The notes below the pieces were generated by a model. It was given only the letters and a program-made list of their open reading frames with translations. It did not search any database and was not told where the DNA came from. The translations under genes were made by a program, and so were the position numbers. A DNA stretch of 64,000 nucleotides from an uncultured Sulfitobacter sp. (GTDB lineage: Bacteria; Pseudomonadota; Alphaproteobacteria; Rhodobacterales; Rhodobacteraceae): positions 1-64,000 of the forward strand of contig CAKZPD010000037.1 of NCBI GenBank assembly GCA_937138475.1, given 5' to 3'. This document shows positions 56,416 through 64,000 of this stretch, in pieces (within the stretch, counting starts at the first letter, position 1; each line of letters opens with the position of its first letter).

Positions 56416-56721
56416 ATGACAGACATATCAGAAACAACCGCCCGCGCCGCAGCGCTGCTCAAGGGGCACCGCGCGTCCATCGACCGGCTTGATGCCATTT
56501 TGGTCTATACGCTGGGCGAACGGTTCAAACACACCCAGGCCGTGGGAAAACTCAAGGCCGAACACCAACTTCCCCCGTCCGATCCCAACCGCGAAGCGGC
56601 CCAGATCGCCCGGCTCGAAGATTTGGCGAACGAGGCCGACCTCGATCCCGAATTCGCCAAGAAGTTTCTCAACTTCATCATCGCTGAAGTGATTCAGCAC
56701 CACAAACAACATCAATCCTAG
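56416..56721 (+). CDS. Chorismate mutase, AroQ type
   Basis: 101 residues, all-helical AroQ fold. [26 protein letters not shown] and the basic/acid residues around [10 protein letters not shown] occupy positions of the catalytic Arg/Lys/Glu set. It converts chorismate to prephenate for Phe/Tyr synthesis. AAAGGGG is upstream of the ATG at 56416. It sits between ffh and rpsP, as in relatives. Confidence 0.9.
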   Translation: MTDISETTARAAALLKGHRASIDRLDAILVYTLGERFKHTQAVGKLKAEHQLPPSDPNREAAQIARLEDLANEADLDPEFAKKFLNFIIAEVIQHHKQHQS

Positions 56722-56767
56722 GCCGAACCAACAGACCGGCCCAAACCAACCCAAAGGACCAAATACC

Positions 56768-57157
56768 ATGGCAATGAAAATTCGTCTCGCTCGCGGCGGC
56801 TCCAAAAAACGCCCCTTCTATCGCATCGTGGCTGCCGACAGCCGCATGCCCCGCGACGGGCGCTTTATCGAAAAGCTGGGCACCTATAACCCGCTTCTCG
56901 CCAAAGACAGCGAAGACCGTGTCAAAATGGACGTAGAGCGCATTCAGCACTGGCTGGGCCAGGGCGCCCAGCCCACCGACCGTGTTGCCCGCATGCTCGA
57001 AGCTGCAGGCGTGACCCCGAAGACCGAGCGCAACAACCCCAAGAAAGGCACCCCTGGCAAAAAAGCCACCGAGCGCCTTGAAGAAAAAGCCGCCAAAGCC
57101 GCCGCTGCCGCCGAGGCCGCCGCCGCCCCAGCCGAAGAAGACGCAGCGGCAGAATAA
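56768..57157 (+). CDS. rpsP: 30S ribosomal protein S16
   Basis: 129 residues. [20 protein letters not shown] at the start and [10 protein letters not shown] are conserved. The C-terminus is extended by an Ala/Lys/Glu tail of about 40 residues compared with E. coli S16, usual in this group. A strong terminator follows at 57179. Confidence 0.97.
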   Translation: MAMKIRLARGGSKKRPFYRIVAADSRMPRDGRFIEKLGTYNPLLAKDSEDRVKMDVERIQHWLGQGAQPTDRVARMLEAAGVTPKTERNNPKKGTPGKKATERLEEKAAKAAAAAEAAAAPAEEDAAAE

Positions 57158-57178
57158 GCCCGCGCCTTGGCGTCAAAC

Positions 57179-57211
57179 AAAACGCTGCGTCCCACCGGGC
57201 GCAGCGTTTTT
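57179..57211 (+). terminator. Intrinsic terminator after rpsP
   Basis: An 11-bp stem (57179-57189 with 57200-57210) with a 10-nt loop and a TTTTT tail. It separates rpsP from the small membrane protein gene and rimM, so those need their own promoter or read-through. Confidence 0.9.
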
Positions 57212-57277
57212 CTATATCGCCCCCGCGCTGACCGCTCCGGGCCGCGCTGATAATCTTTCCGACAGGCAGATACCACA

Positions 57278-57412
57278 ATGAAACCCATACGCACGTTGAT
57301 CCTACTGTCGATCGCCTTCGTGCTTGGCGCCCTTTATGAACGCAACCAGGCGGCGGAAAAATGCACCCAATTGGGCGGCACCCCCTTGGCAGGGCTGTGC
57401 AAAGGGCTGTAA
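57278..57412 (+). CDS. Small membrane-anchored protein, 44 residues
   Basis: A short frame with start [14 protein letters not shown], one hydrophobic helix (about 5-19), then [10 protein letters not shown] and a tail with a second Cys four residues from the end (CTQLGG ... LCKGL). The pattern of a membrane anchor plus two Cys around a GG is one I recall from small Rhodobacterales proteins. The ribosome site is weak. It lies between the rpsP terminator and rimM. Function unknown. Confidence 0.6.
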   Translation: MKPIRTLILLSIAFVLGALYERNQAAEKCTQLGGTPLAGLCKGL

Positions 57413-57444
57413 CCCAGACAAAAGGCAAAGGATCAGACATTCAG

Positions 57445-57951
57445 ATGAGCGACGAAAAAACCTGTGTCGGGGCAATCGCCGGCGCCTATGGCGTCAATGG
57501 CGAACTGCGGATCAAAAGCTATTGCGCCCGCGCCGAAGACATCGAAACCTATGCCCCCCTCAGCGATGAAAGCGGCAGCCGGCACTTTCATCTCGCTCTG
57601 ATCCGTCCCATCAAGAACGGCTTTGCCGCGCGCATCACCGAGGTCAGCACAAAAGAGCAGGCCGACGCGCTCAAAGGCACCCAGCTTTATGCCCGCCGCG
57701 ATCAACTGCCCAGCTTGGCCGACGACGAATTCTACTATGCCGACCTGATCGGGCTCGCGGTCTATGACAGCGGCGGCGTTCGGCTCGGCCAGGTGAAATC
57801 GGTGCAAAACCATGGCGCCGCCGACCTGCTCGAACTGCAACTCGGCACCTCTGCAACCACGGCGCTGCTGCCCTTTACACAGGCCACCGTGCCCCTGGTC
57901 GATCTGGCCGCAGGTCGGATCATCGTCGATCCCCCCGAAGGCGCCCTGTGA
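57445..57951 (+). CDS. rimM: 16S rRNA processing protein RimM
   Basis: 168 residues. [19 protein letters not shown] begins the N-terminal barrel; [12 protein letters not shown] starts the PRC-barrel-like C-terminal domain. It assists 30S head assembly. The start at 57445 gives MSDEKTCVG. It follows the small membrane protein gene by 32 nt. Confidence 0.96.
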   Translation: MSDEKTCVGAIAGAYGVNGELRIKSYCARAEDIETYAPLSDESGSRHFHLALIRPIKNGFAARITEVSTKEQADALKGTQLYARRDQLPSLADDEFYYADLIGLAVYDSGGVRLGQVKSVQNHGAADLLELQLGTSATTALLPFTQATVPLVDLAAGRIIVDPPEGAL

Positions 57952-58006
57952 CCCCGGCCGGCAAGGCGCCATTTGCAAACCCGCTTATTTGCCCTATCAC
58001 CGCCCC

Positions 58007-58807
58007 ATGCGCACACCTACCAAATCCCATGGCCGAAAATCGATTCGCGCCACAATGACACCCAGCGACCTGCTGGGTGAAACCCCGCACCTGACCCGCG
58101 CCTGGCAAGCACACCTCGTCACGCTCTTCCCGGAAACCTTTCCGGGCGTTCTGGGCGCCAGCCTGACCGGCAAAGCGCTCCAGGACGGGCTGTGGCAACT
58201 ACACACCCATGATCTGCGCCGCTTTGGCATCGGCAAACACCGCAACGTCGATGACACCCCGGCGGGTGGCGGCGCCGGAATGGTGCTGCGCGCCGATGTC
58301 GTTGGCCCCGCCCTCCAAGAGGCACAAGCCGCCGCACGCGGCAACTGGCCCATCCTCTACATGTCACCGCGCGGCCGCCGCTTTGACCAAACAATGGCTC
58401 AGGCGCTGGCCCGCTGCGACGGCGTCACAATCCTATGCGGCCGCTTCGAAGGGGTCGACCAACGGGTGCTCGACCACTTCGACGTCCAAGAGGTTTCCCT
58501 CGGGGACTTCGTCATGACCGGAGGAGAGCTGGCCGCTCAGGCGATGATCGACGCAACAGTGCGCCTGCTGCCCGGCGTGCTGGGCAATGCAACCTCTGCC
58601 CAAGACGAAAGCCACGCCAACGGATTGCTTGAACACCCGCAATATACCCGCCCCGCCACCTGGCAAGACCGTGAAATCCCGCCGGTGCTTTTGTCCGGAA
58701 ACCACGGCGAAATCGCCCGCTGGCGCCGCGACCAATCGCACACACTTACAAAACAGCGGCGCCCCGACCTGTGGCAGGCGCACCAGACCAAGGCGCCAAA
58801 ACCCTGA
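58007..58807 (+). CDS. trmD: tRNA (guanine37-N1)-methyltransferase
   Basis: 266 residues. The SPOUT knot is seen in LCGRFEGVDQRV and EVSLGDFVMTGGE; DDTPAGGGAGMVLR is the conserved N-terminal loop. It makes m1G37 and prevents frameshifting. The ATG at 58007 keeps the KSHGRKSI segment conserved in relatives; the ATG at 58055 is shorter. Copy 4 of the stop-proximal element begins seven bases after the stop. Confidence 0.95.
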   Translation: MRTPTKSHGRKSIRATMTPSDLLGETPHLTRAWQAHLVTLFPETFPGVLGASLTGKALQDGLWQLHTHDLRRFGIGKHRNVDDTPAGGGAGMVLRADVVGPALQEAQAAARGNWPILYMSPRGRRFDQTMAQALARCDGVTILCGRFEGVDQRVLDHFDVQEVSLGDFVMTGGELAAQAMIDATVRLLPGVLGNATSAQDESHANGLLEHPQYTRPATWQDREIPPVLLSGNHGEIARWRRDQSHTLTKQRRPDLWQAHQTKAPKP

Positions 58808-58814
58808 CATCGGC

Positions 58815-58849
58815 TTCTTTTGTTCTTAAATATCCCCGCCGGAGGCTCC
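58815..58849 (+). repeat. Stop-proximal 35-nt dispersed element, copy 4
   Basis: Starts seven nt after the trmD stop in the sense direction. This is the only copy lying between two genes of the same orientation (trmD and rplS), so it is not only a convergent-gap filler. Confidence 0.92.
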
Positions 58850-59153
58850 CGAACCCTCCGCGCACCCTGGCCTCGGGGTCCAGGGCGCAACCCCCGCCCC
58901 ACACCCCCTTGATCCCTTCCACATTCCTGCCTATACCGCGCCCTATCGGAATCGCTCAGGCGATCTTGACCTGTGTCTGCCTTAACAACGCGCGGCTTTC
59001 TTCGACCGCACCCTTTTCGGGCCGACACATGACCAAGGAATGACGTTGGATACCTCCGCCGGGCTGCACAGGCTGTCCCACCAGAAGAGCCGGAGCTCTG
59101 ACAACGCAGAAATCTTCGTGGAAAAACCACGAGCAATTGTAGGAGAAGATCAG
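58850..59153 (+). promoter_or_regulatory. Leader region of rplS with a hairpin
   Basis: The roughly 300 nt between element copy 4 and rplS hold no gene I can support; an open frame from 59040 fused in front of rplS is just leader. A hairpin TCGTGG-AAAAA-CCACGA (59116-59132) lies 22 nt before the rplS start, near GTAGGAGAAG, the ribosome site. It could serve autoregulation by L19. Confidence 0.5.
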
Positions 59154-59537
59154 ATGGACCTGATCGCACAAATCGAAGCGGAACAAGTGGCCGCGCTGGG
59201 AAAAGACATCCCTGACTTCCGCGCCGGAGACACCATCCGCGTTGGCTTCAAAGTCACCGAAGGCACGCGCACCCGTGTGCAGAACTACGAAGGCGTCTGC
59301 ATTTCGCGCAAGAATGGCCATGGCATTGCCGGCTCGTTCACCGTGCGCAAAATTTCGTTTGGCGAAGGCGTCGAACGGGTTTTCCCATTGCATTCGACCA
59401 ATATCGACAGCATCACCGTTGTTCGCCGTGGCCGCGTTCGTCGCGCCAAGCTTTACTATCTGCGGGCGCGCCGGGGCAAATCTGCACGGATCGCCGAGAA
59501 TTCTCACTATAAGCCAAAAGCCGACGCCAGCGCGTAA
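59154..59537 (+). CDS. rplS: 50S ribosomal protein L19
   Basis: 127 residues. [16 protein letters not shown] and [14 protein letters not shown] [10 protein letters not shown], then [14 protein letters not shown] are typical. GGAGAAG precedes the ATG at 59154. It lies at the 30S-50S interface. Followed by rpmE after 11 nt. Confidence 0.97.
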   Translation: MDLIAQIEAEQVAALGKDIPDFRAGDTIRVGFKVTEGTRTRVQNYEGVCISRKNGHGIAGSFTVRKISFGEGVERVFPLHSTNIDSITVVRRGRVRRAKLYYLRARRGKSARIAENSHYKPKADASA

Positions 59538-59548
59538 GGAGCGGACAA

Positions 59549-59770
59549 ATGAAAGCCGATACACACCCCGATTACCACATGATCGACGTCAAAATGACCG
59601 ACGGCACGATCATCCAGATGAAATCAACCTGGGGCAAAGAAGGCGACCAGCTGTCGCTTGATATTGACCCAACCGTCCACCCGGCCTGGACCGGTGGGTC
59701 TTCGCGTCTGCTGGATGCCGGCGGCCGCGTTTCCAAGTTCAAAAAGAAATACGAAGGCCTCGGCTTCTGA
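59549..59770 (+). CDS. rpmE: 50S ribosomal protein L31
   Basis: 73 residues, starting [19 protein letters not shown]. No cysteine is present, so it is the zinc-free (C-minus) form, meaning it does not store zinc. AGGAGCG precedes the ATG. An intrinsic terminator follows 26 nt after the stop. Confidence 0.95.
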   Translation: MKADTHPDYHMIDVKMTDGTIIQMKSTWGKEGDQLSLDIDPTVHPAWTGGSSRLLDAGGRVSKFKKKYEGLGF

Positions 59771-59796
59771 TCGCCTGTCGCCATCGACAATTTCGG

Positions 59797-59827
59797 CGCC
59801 GCCTCGCACCCCGAGGCGGCGTTTTTT
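59797..59827 (+). terminator. Intrinsic terminator after rplS-rpmE
   Basis: CGCCGCCTCG (59797-59806) pairs perfectly with CGAGGCGGCG (59812-59821) around CACCC; six T residues follow. Confidence 0.95.
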
Positions 59828-59916
59828 GTCTGGGGGACAGACCGGGATCAACGCCCAAAACCCCACCCCCGAAAGACATCCAAACCCAAAACGCATAAGG
59901 CAGGGCAGGTCGCACG

Positions 59917-60726
59917 ATGGCGCATATTATTGTTGTCGGAAATGAAAAGGGCGGCGCGGGGAAATCCACCGTTTCCATGCATGTGGCCACGGCCCTGGCG
60001 CGGATGGGCAAGCGCATAACCGCGATTGATCTTGATCTGCGTCAGCGCAGCTTTGCCCGCTATATTGAAAACCGCCGTGCGTTCTTGCGCGGCGCCGGGC
60101 TGGATCTGCCAAGCCCCAACGTCTGCGAACTGCCGACCCTTGCAGCCACCGATTGCCCACCCGGCCGCAATATCGATGATCTGAGGCTTGAGCAGGCGGT
60201 GGCGGGGCTGGTTGCGGAAAATGATTTCGTGCTGATCGACTGCCCCGGCTCGCATACCCGGCTGAGCCAAATGGCCCACGCGATGGCGGATACGCTGATC
60301 ACCCCGCTGAATGACAGTTTTGTCGATTTCGACTTGCTGGCGCGCATCGACGCGGGCGGTGACAAGATCCTTGGCCCGTCAGTCTATTCCGAAATGGTCT
60401 GGAGCGCCCGGCAATCCCGCGCAGCCGCCGGGATCAACCCGATTGACTGGATCGTGGTGCGCAACCGTCTGGGCGTTCAGCGCATGATCAACAAGGAAAA
60501 AATGGAGCAGGCCGTGGGCAAGCTGTCCAAACGCATCGGCTTTCGGGTTGCGCCGGGGTTTAGCGAACGGGTGGTTTTCCGCGAGCTGTTCCCCAAGGGG
60601 TTGACGCTTTTGGACCTGCGCGATCTGGGGGTGAAGCAGCTGAATATGTCGAATATCGCCGCCCGGCAGGAGCTGCGTGAATTGATCAAGGCGCTTAACC
60701 TGCCCGGCGTCACGGTCACGATCTAA
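59917..60726 (+). CDS. mipZ: MipZ-type ParA ATPase, division-site positioning
   Basis: 269 residues. The deviant Walker A KGGAGKS (11-17), IDLDLRQRSFARYIENRRA, PLNDSFVDFDLL and the RELFPKGLTLLDL segment closely follow Caulobacter MipZ, not chromosomal ParA. MipZ forms a gradient from the ParB-bound poles and blocks FtsZ assembly away from midcell. Monocistronic, between the rpmE terminator and the convergent MarR gene. Confidence 0.94.
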   Translation: MAHIIVVGNEKGGAGKSTVSMHVATALARMGKRITAIDLDLRQRSFARYIENRRAFLRGAGLDLPSPNVCELPTLAATDCPPGRNIDDLRLEQAVAGLVAENDFVLIDCPGSHTRLSQMAHAMADTLITPLNDSFVDFDLLARIDAGGDKILGPSVYSEMVWSARQSRAAAGINPIDWIVVRNRLGVQRMINKEKMEQAVGKLSKRIGFRVAPGFSERVVFRELFPKGLTLLDLRDLGVKQLNMSNIAARQELRELIKALNLPGVTVTI

Positions 60727-60757
60727 GGCCCCAGCCCAGGCGCTTGGCGCGAGGAAG

Positions 60758-60792
60758 GGAGCCTCCGGCGGGGATATTTAGGAACAAAAGAA
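60758..60792 (-). repeat. Stop-proximal 35-nt dispersed element, copy 5
   Basis: On the minus strand it begins eight nt after the MarR gene stop (60801). It is in the sense direction of the MarR gene, and is 31 nt from the convergent mipZ stop. Confidence 0.92.
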
Positions 60793-60800
60793 GCCGGCGC

Positions 60801-61244
60801 TTAGGTAAAGCGCGGCATGTCTTTGCTGCACAGTTTGTGAAGGGTGCGGCGCAGGACCTGGGCCTCGTGCGGGGTGAGGTCGCTTAACAAGACCTGATCA
60901 TAGGATTGAGCCACCTGAATGAGATCGGCATAAACCGCCTGCCCCGCCGGGGTAAGCGACAGCTGTTCACTGCGCCGGTCTGACGTATCGCGCCTGCGGA
61001 TCAAAAAGCGACGATCGCTGAGTTTTTGCACCGCGCGGCTGATCTTGGTTTTGTGCAGATTGGCGAGGGCGCCGATCTGGCTGGCCGTCATTGCGCCGTT
61101 GCCACCCAGGTGGAACAGCACCCGCCATTCGGTGCGCAGCATGCCATAGCGCCTTTTATAGACCTCTTGAAATTCAAGGCCGCTGGCTTCTGCGGCTTGA
61201 TACAACAGGTAAGGCATGAATTCATTGACGTTAAACTGTGACAT
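60801..61244 (-). CDS. MarR-family regulator of homogentisate catabolism (likely)
   Basis: 147 residues of winged helix-turn-helix: RTEWRVLFHLGGNGAMTASQ, IGALANLHKTKISRAVQKLS, and the wing RRRDTSDRRSEQLSLT. Position divergent from hmgA across 74 nt suggests it represses the hmgA-fahA operon in response to an aromatic intermediate; this is inference from context. Confidence 0.88.
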   Translation of the reverse strand: MSQFNVNEFMPYLLYQAAEASGLEFQEVYKRRYGMLRTEWRVLFHLGGNGAMTASQIGALANLHKTKISRAVQKLSDRRFLIRRRDTSDRRSEQLSLTPAGQAVYADLIQVAQSYDQVLLSDLTPHEAQVLRRTLHKLCSKDMPRFT

Positions 61245-61264
61245 CTTGCATTTTCATCGCTTGT

Positions 61265-61282
61265 TAGTTACAAAAACAACTA
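61265..61282. promoter_or_regulatory. Candidate MarR operator before hmgA
   Basis: TAGTT (61265-61269) and AACTA (61278-61282) form an inverted repeat with an 8-nt AT-rich spacer, in the middle of the 74-nt divergent region. One dimeric MarR protein could block both promoters. Confidence 0.6.
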
Positions 61283-61318
61283 TTACAGATGCGACCATAT
61301 TTGCAAGAGAGGCCAGCG

Positions 61319-62680
61319 ATGAATCGTCAAACCCTGCCCCATTCGATGACCCAAGCCGCGTCTTCAGCCGGCATTTCGCCCGGATATATGCCGGGGTTTG
61401 GCAATGATTTTGAGACCGAAGCCCTGCCCGGCGCTTTGCCTCAGGGCATGAACAGCCCGCAAAAGTGCAATTACGGCCTTTATGGCGAGCAGCTGTCCGG
61501 GACGGCCTTTACCGCCCCATCCCATCAAAATGAGCGCACATGGTGTTATCGCATTCGCCCTTCGGTCAAGCATTCCAGCCGTTATGAAAAAATCGACCTG
61601 CCTTATTGGAAATCGGCGCCTTGCGTTGATCCTGATGTGATCAGTCTGGGCCAATACCGTTGGGATGCCGTGGCCCACAGCGGCGCGGCGCTGACCTGGC
61701 TGACCGGGATGCGCACCATGACCACGGCGGGGGACGTCAATACGCAGGTCGGCATGGCCAGCCATGTATATTTGGTGACCAATAGCATGCAGGATAGCTA
61801 TTTCTATTCCGCGGATTCCGAATTGCTGGTTGTTCCCCAAGAGGGGAGGCTGCGGTTTTGCACCGAGTTGGGTGTGATTGACCTTGAGCCCAAGGAAATC
61901 GCCATTTTGCCACGCGGCCTGCTGTATCGGGTTGAGGTGCTGGAGGGGCCGTGCCGCGGATTTGTTTGCGAAAACTATGGCCAGAAATTCGATCTGCCGG
62001 GGCGCGGGCCGATCGGCGCCAATTGCATGGCCAACCGCCGGGATTTCAAGACCCCGGTCGCCGCCTTTGAGGACCGCGACGCCCCATCGACGGTGACCGT
62101 CAAATGGTGCGGGCAGTTTCATGAAACCAAGATTGGCCACAGCCCCCTGGATGTGGTGGCCTGGCACGGCAATTATGCGCCGGTGAAATACGATCTGCGC
62201 ACCTATTGCCCGGTGGGGGCGATCCTGTTCGATCACCCTGATCCGTCGATCTTTACCGTTTTAACCGCGCCGTCGGGTGTCGAGGGCACCGCCAATATTG
62301 ATTTTGTGCTGTTCCGCGAACGCTGGATGGTGGCCGAGAACACCTTTCGCCCGCCGTGGTATCACAAGAACATCATGTCTGAGCTGATGGGCAATATTTA
62401 CGGGCAGTATGACGCCAAGCCGCAGGGATTTGTGCCCGGCGGGATGAGCCTTCATAATATGATGCTGCCACACGGGCCGGACAAGACCGCCTTTGAAGGC
62501 GCATCGAATGCCGATCTGCGGACCGAGAAGCTGGACAACACCATGTCGTTCATGTTCGAGACCCGCTTTCCCCAGCATCTGACGCGGTTTGCGGCCCAAG
62601 AGGCGCCGCTTCAGGATGATTACATCGACTGCTGGGACAGCATTGAAAAGAAATTCGACGGCACACCCGGCAAGAAATGA
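61319..62680 (+). CDS. hmgA: Homogentisate 1,2-dioxygenase
   Basis: 453 residues. The iron-binding region [12 protein letters not shown], the [16 protein letters not shown] segment and the N-terminal [18 protein letters not shown] are family blocks. It opens the homogentisate ring to maleylacetoacetate in Tyr/Phe breakdown. GAGAGG precedes the ATG at 61319. It is followed by fahA after 39 nt. Confidence 0.97.
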   Translation: MNRQTLPHSMTQAASSAGISPGYMPGFGNDFETEALPGALPQGMNSPQKCNYGLYGEQLSGTAFTAPSHQNERTWCYRIRPSVKHSSRYEKIDLPYWKSAPCVDPDVISLGQYRWDAVAHSGAALTWLTGMRTMTTAGDVNTQVGMASHVYLVTNSMQDSYFYSADSELLVVPQEGRLRFCTELGVIDLEPKEIAILPRGLLYRVEVLEGPCRGFVCENYGQKFDLPGRGPIGANCMANRRDFKTPVAAFEDRDAPSTVTVKWCGQFHETKIGHSPLDVVAWHGNYAPVKYDLRTYCPVGAILFDHPDPSIFTVLTAPSGVEGTANIDFVLFRERWMVAENTFRPPWYHKNIMSELMGNIYGQYDAKPQGFVPGGMSLHNMMLPHGPDKTAFEGASNADLRTEKLDNTMSFMFETRFPQHLTRFAAQEAPLQDDYIDCWDSIEKKFDGTPGKK

Positions 62681-62719
62681 ACCCGGCCGGACGGCCCCAC
62701 GACCACCAAAGGATAACGC

Positions 62720-63973
62720 ATGAGTCTGATGAAAAGCTGGGTGACCAGCGCCAATTCGCCCGATACGGATTTCCCGCTGAACAATCTGCCGTATGGGGTG
62801 TTTTCCCGCGCTGGCGAAGAGGCACGCTGCGGGGTGGCCATCGGGGATTACATTGTGGATATGGCCGCGCTTGAGGCGGCTGGGCTTGTCACCTTGGGCG
62901 ATGAGCCGGTATTCGATCTGCCGTTCTGGAATGACGTGATGGAGCTGGGGCGCGAAGCCTGGGCCGCACTCCGGGCACGGCTGATGCAGCTGTTGACCGA
63001 AGGCGCCGAAGAACAAGCCCTGGTGCAACCGCATCTGATCCCGATGGCTGACGCCCAGCTGCATATGCCGCTGGTGGTGTCGGAATACACCGATTTTTAT
63101 GCCGGGCGCCATCATGCGACCAATGTGGGAACCATGTTCCGCGGCGCTGAAAATGCGCTGCCGCCGAACTGGCTTCATATTCCGATTGGCTATAATGGCC
63201 GTGCCAGCACGGTGGTTGTTTCGGGGACCGACATTCACCGCCCGATGGGGCAGCTCAAGGCCCCGGATGCCGATCTGCCGGTGTTTGGCCCGTGCAAACG
63301 GCTGGATATCGAGCTGGAGATGGGGGCGATCGTGGGCACCTCAACGCAGATGGGTCAACGAATTTCCGTCGCCGAGGCGGATGCGATGATCTTTGGCTAT
63401 GTGCTGCTGAATGACTGGTCGGCGCGCGATATCCAGGCCTGGGAATACCAGCCGCTTGGCCCGTTCCAGGCCAAGGCCTTTGCCACCTCGATTTCGCCGT
63501 GGATCGTGACGCCTGCGGCGTTGGCGCCGTTCCGGACCTCAACCCCTGAGCGGGAAAAGGAATTGCTGCCATATCTGCGCGAACCTGCGCCGATGCTGTT
63601 CGACATCGACCTGTCGATTGACATGCAGCCCGCAGGCGGAGCGCCCGAAACCATCGCCCGCACCAATTACAACGAGATGTATTATTCAGCGGCGCAGCAG
63701 CTGGCCCATCACGCGTCATCGGGCTGTGCGATGAATGCGGGCGATCTGCTGGGGTCTGGCACCATTTCGGGGGCTGAAAAGCACCAGCGCGGATCGCTGC
63801 TTGAGCTGTCCTGGGGCGGCAAGGAGCCGCTGACCCTGCAAGACGGTCAAAGCCGCAGCTTTATCGAAGATGGCGACACGCTGACCCTGCGCGGCCATGC
63901 CCAGGGCGACGGATATCGTGTGGGATTTGGCGCATGCACTGGCACCATCTTGCCCGCAATTGAAACGGAATAA
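62720..63973 (+). CDS. fahA: Fumarylacetoacetase
   Basis: 417 residues. The N-terminal FAA domain (NLPYGVFSRAGEEARCGVAI) and the catalytic C-terminal domain with DFYAGRHHATNVGTMFR, ELEMGAIVG and LLNDWSARDIQAWEYQPLGPF are clear. It hydrolyses fumarylacetoacetate to fumarate and acetoacetate, the step after maleylacetoacetate isomerisation. AAAGGAT precedes the ATG. Confidence 0.97.
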   Translation: MSLMKSWVTSANSPDTDFPLNNLPYGVFSRAGEEARCGVAIGDYIVDMAALEAAGLVTLGDEPVFDLPFWNDVMELGREAWAALRARLMQLLTEGAEEQALVQPHLIPMADAQLHMPLVVSEYTDFYAGRHHATNVGTMFRGAENALPPNWLHIPIGYNGRASTVVVSGTDIHRPMGQLKAPDADLPVFGPCKRLDIELEMGAIVGTSTQMGQRISVAEADAMIFGYVLLNDWSARDIQAWEYQPLGPFQAKAFATSISPWIVTPAALAPFRTSTPEREKELLPYLREPAPMLFDIDLSIDMQPAGGAPETIARTNYNEMYYSAAQQLAHHASSGCAMNAGDLLGSGTISGAEKHQRGSLLELSWGGKEPLTLQDGQSRSFIEDGDTLTLRGHAQGDGYRVGFGACTGTILPAIETE

Positions 63974-63991
63974 TCAAGAAAGGCCCTGAAA

Positions 63992-64000
63992 ATGGCTAAG
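63992..64000 (+). CDS. Start of a further gene (ATG GCT AAG), cut by the window end
   Basis: An ATG follows AAGAAAGGCCCTGAA, 18 nt after the fahA stop, so a third gene of the operon starts here. Operon logic suggests maleylacetoacetate isomerase (maiA), but only three codons are visible and the product cannot be proven. Confidence 0.4.

Overview
The window reads as chromosomal DNA of a Rhodobacterales (Roseobacter/Rhodobacter-type) alphaproteobacterium. The basis is gene content and order recalled from that group: an F0-only ATP synthase operon (atpI-B-E-F'-F), MipZ instead of MinCDE, a ChvI-ChvG-HprK-RapZ-ManX-HPr cluster facing pckA, the long run folK-rpoZ-rsh-DUF2062-pdxJ-acpS-lepB-rnc-era-DUF1491-recO, the run ffh-chorismate mutase-rpsP-rimM-trmD-rplS-rpmE, a methylsuccinyl-CoA dehydrogenase of the ethylmalonyl-CoA pathway, and a DUF6473 protein. 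The DNA is GC-rich and gene-dense. I found no prophage, insertion sequence, integrase, CRISPR array, rRNA or tRNA.

Layout. 1-5.9 kb: start of tuf, a lipoprotein, a cytochrome P450, parC and an SDR. 6-10.6 kb: a small HIG1-like membrane protein, a PduO-type cobalamin adenosyltransferase, etfB-etfA, a DUF6473 protein and 3-hydroxybutyryl-CoA dehydrogenase. 10.6-17.2 kb: an acyltransferase and the PTS-type phosphorelay / ChvGI module, divergent from pckA. 17.3-22.5 kb: an atypical LysR-like regulator divergent from an XRE protein, a TauE/SafE permease, mcd and an MFS protein. 22.6-31.4 kb: the long minus-strand housekeeping run. 31.5-35 kb: NYN protein, LuxR-type regulator, ispH, a DUF3429 protein and rnhA. 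35.3-43.6 kb: fmt with two deformylase-like genes, an aminotransferase, a glutathionyl-hydroquinone reductase, a degenerate receiver, cobC-cbiB and a potassium channel. 43.6-51.4 kb: smc, HupE, a FadR-type regulator and the F0 operon. 51.6-54.5 kb: ArsR, EamA, LysR and azoR. 54.6-59.8 kb: ffh and the ribosomal/tRNA-modification run. 59.9-64 kb: mipZ and the homogentisate branch of tyrosine catabolism (MarR, hmgA, fahA, start of a third gene).

Functional threads. ETF, Mcd, hydroxybutyryl-CoA dehydrogenase and PckA fit growth on acetate- or acyl-CoA-yielding carbon and gluconeogenesis. The HPr/ManX/HprK relay next to ChvGI and pckA would couple carbon or nitrogen state to envelope signalling. 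CobC, CbiB and the adenosyltransferase act in cobalamin assembly.

The most notable observations are: (1) a 35-36 nt element present five times, always sense-oriented and 7-11 nt after a stop codon; (2) a ChvG kinase that lacks the periplasmic sensor domain; (3) a second deformylase gene that has lost its catalytic residues; (4) a minus-strand terminator at 32.1 kb with no minus-strand gene feeding it; (5) a chain of hairpins in the ffh leader; and (6) an 11-bp direct repeat spaced 22 bp between two divergent regulators.
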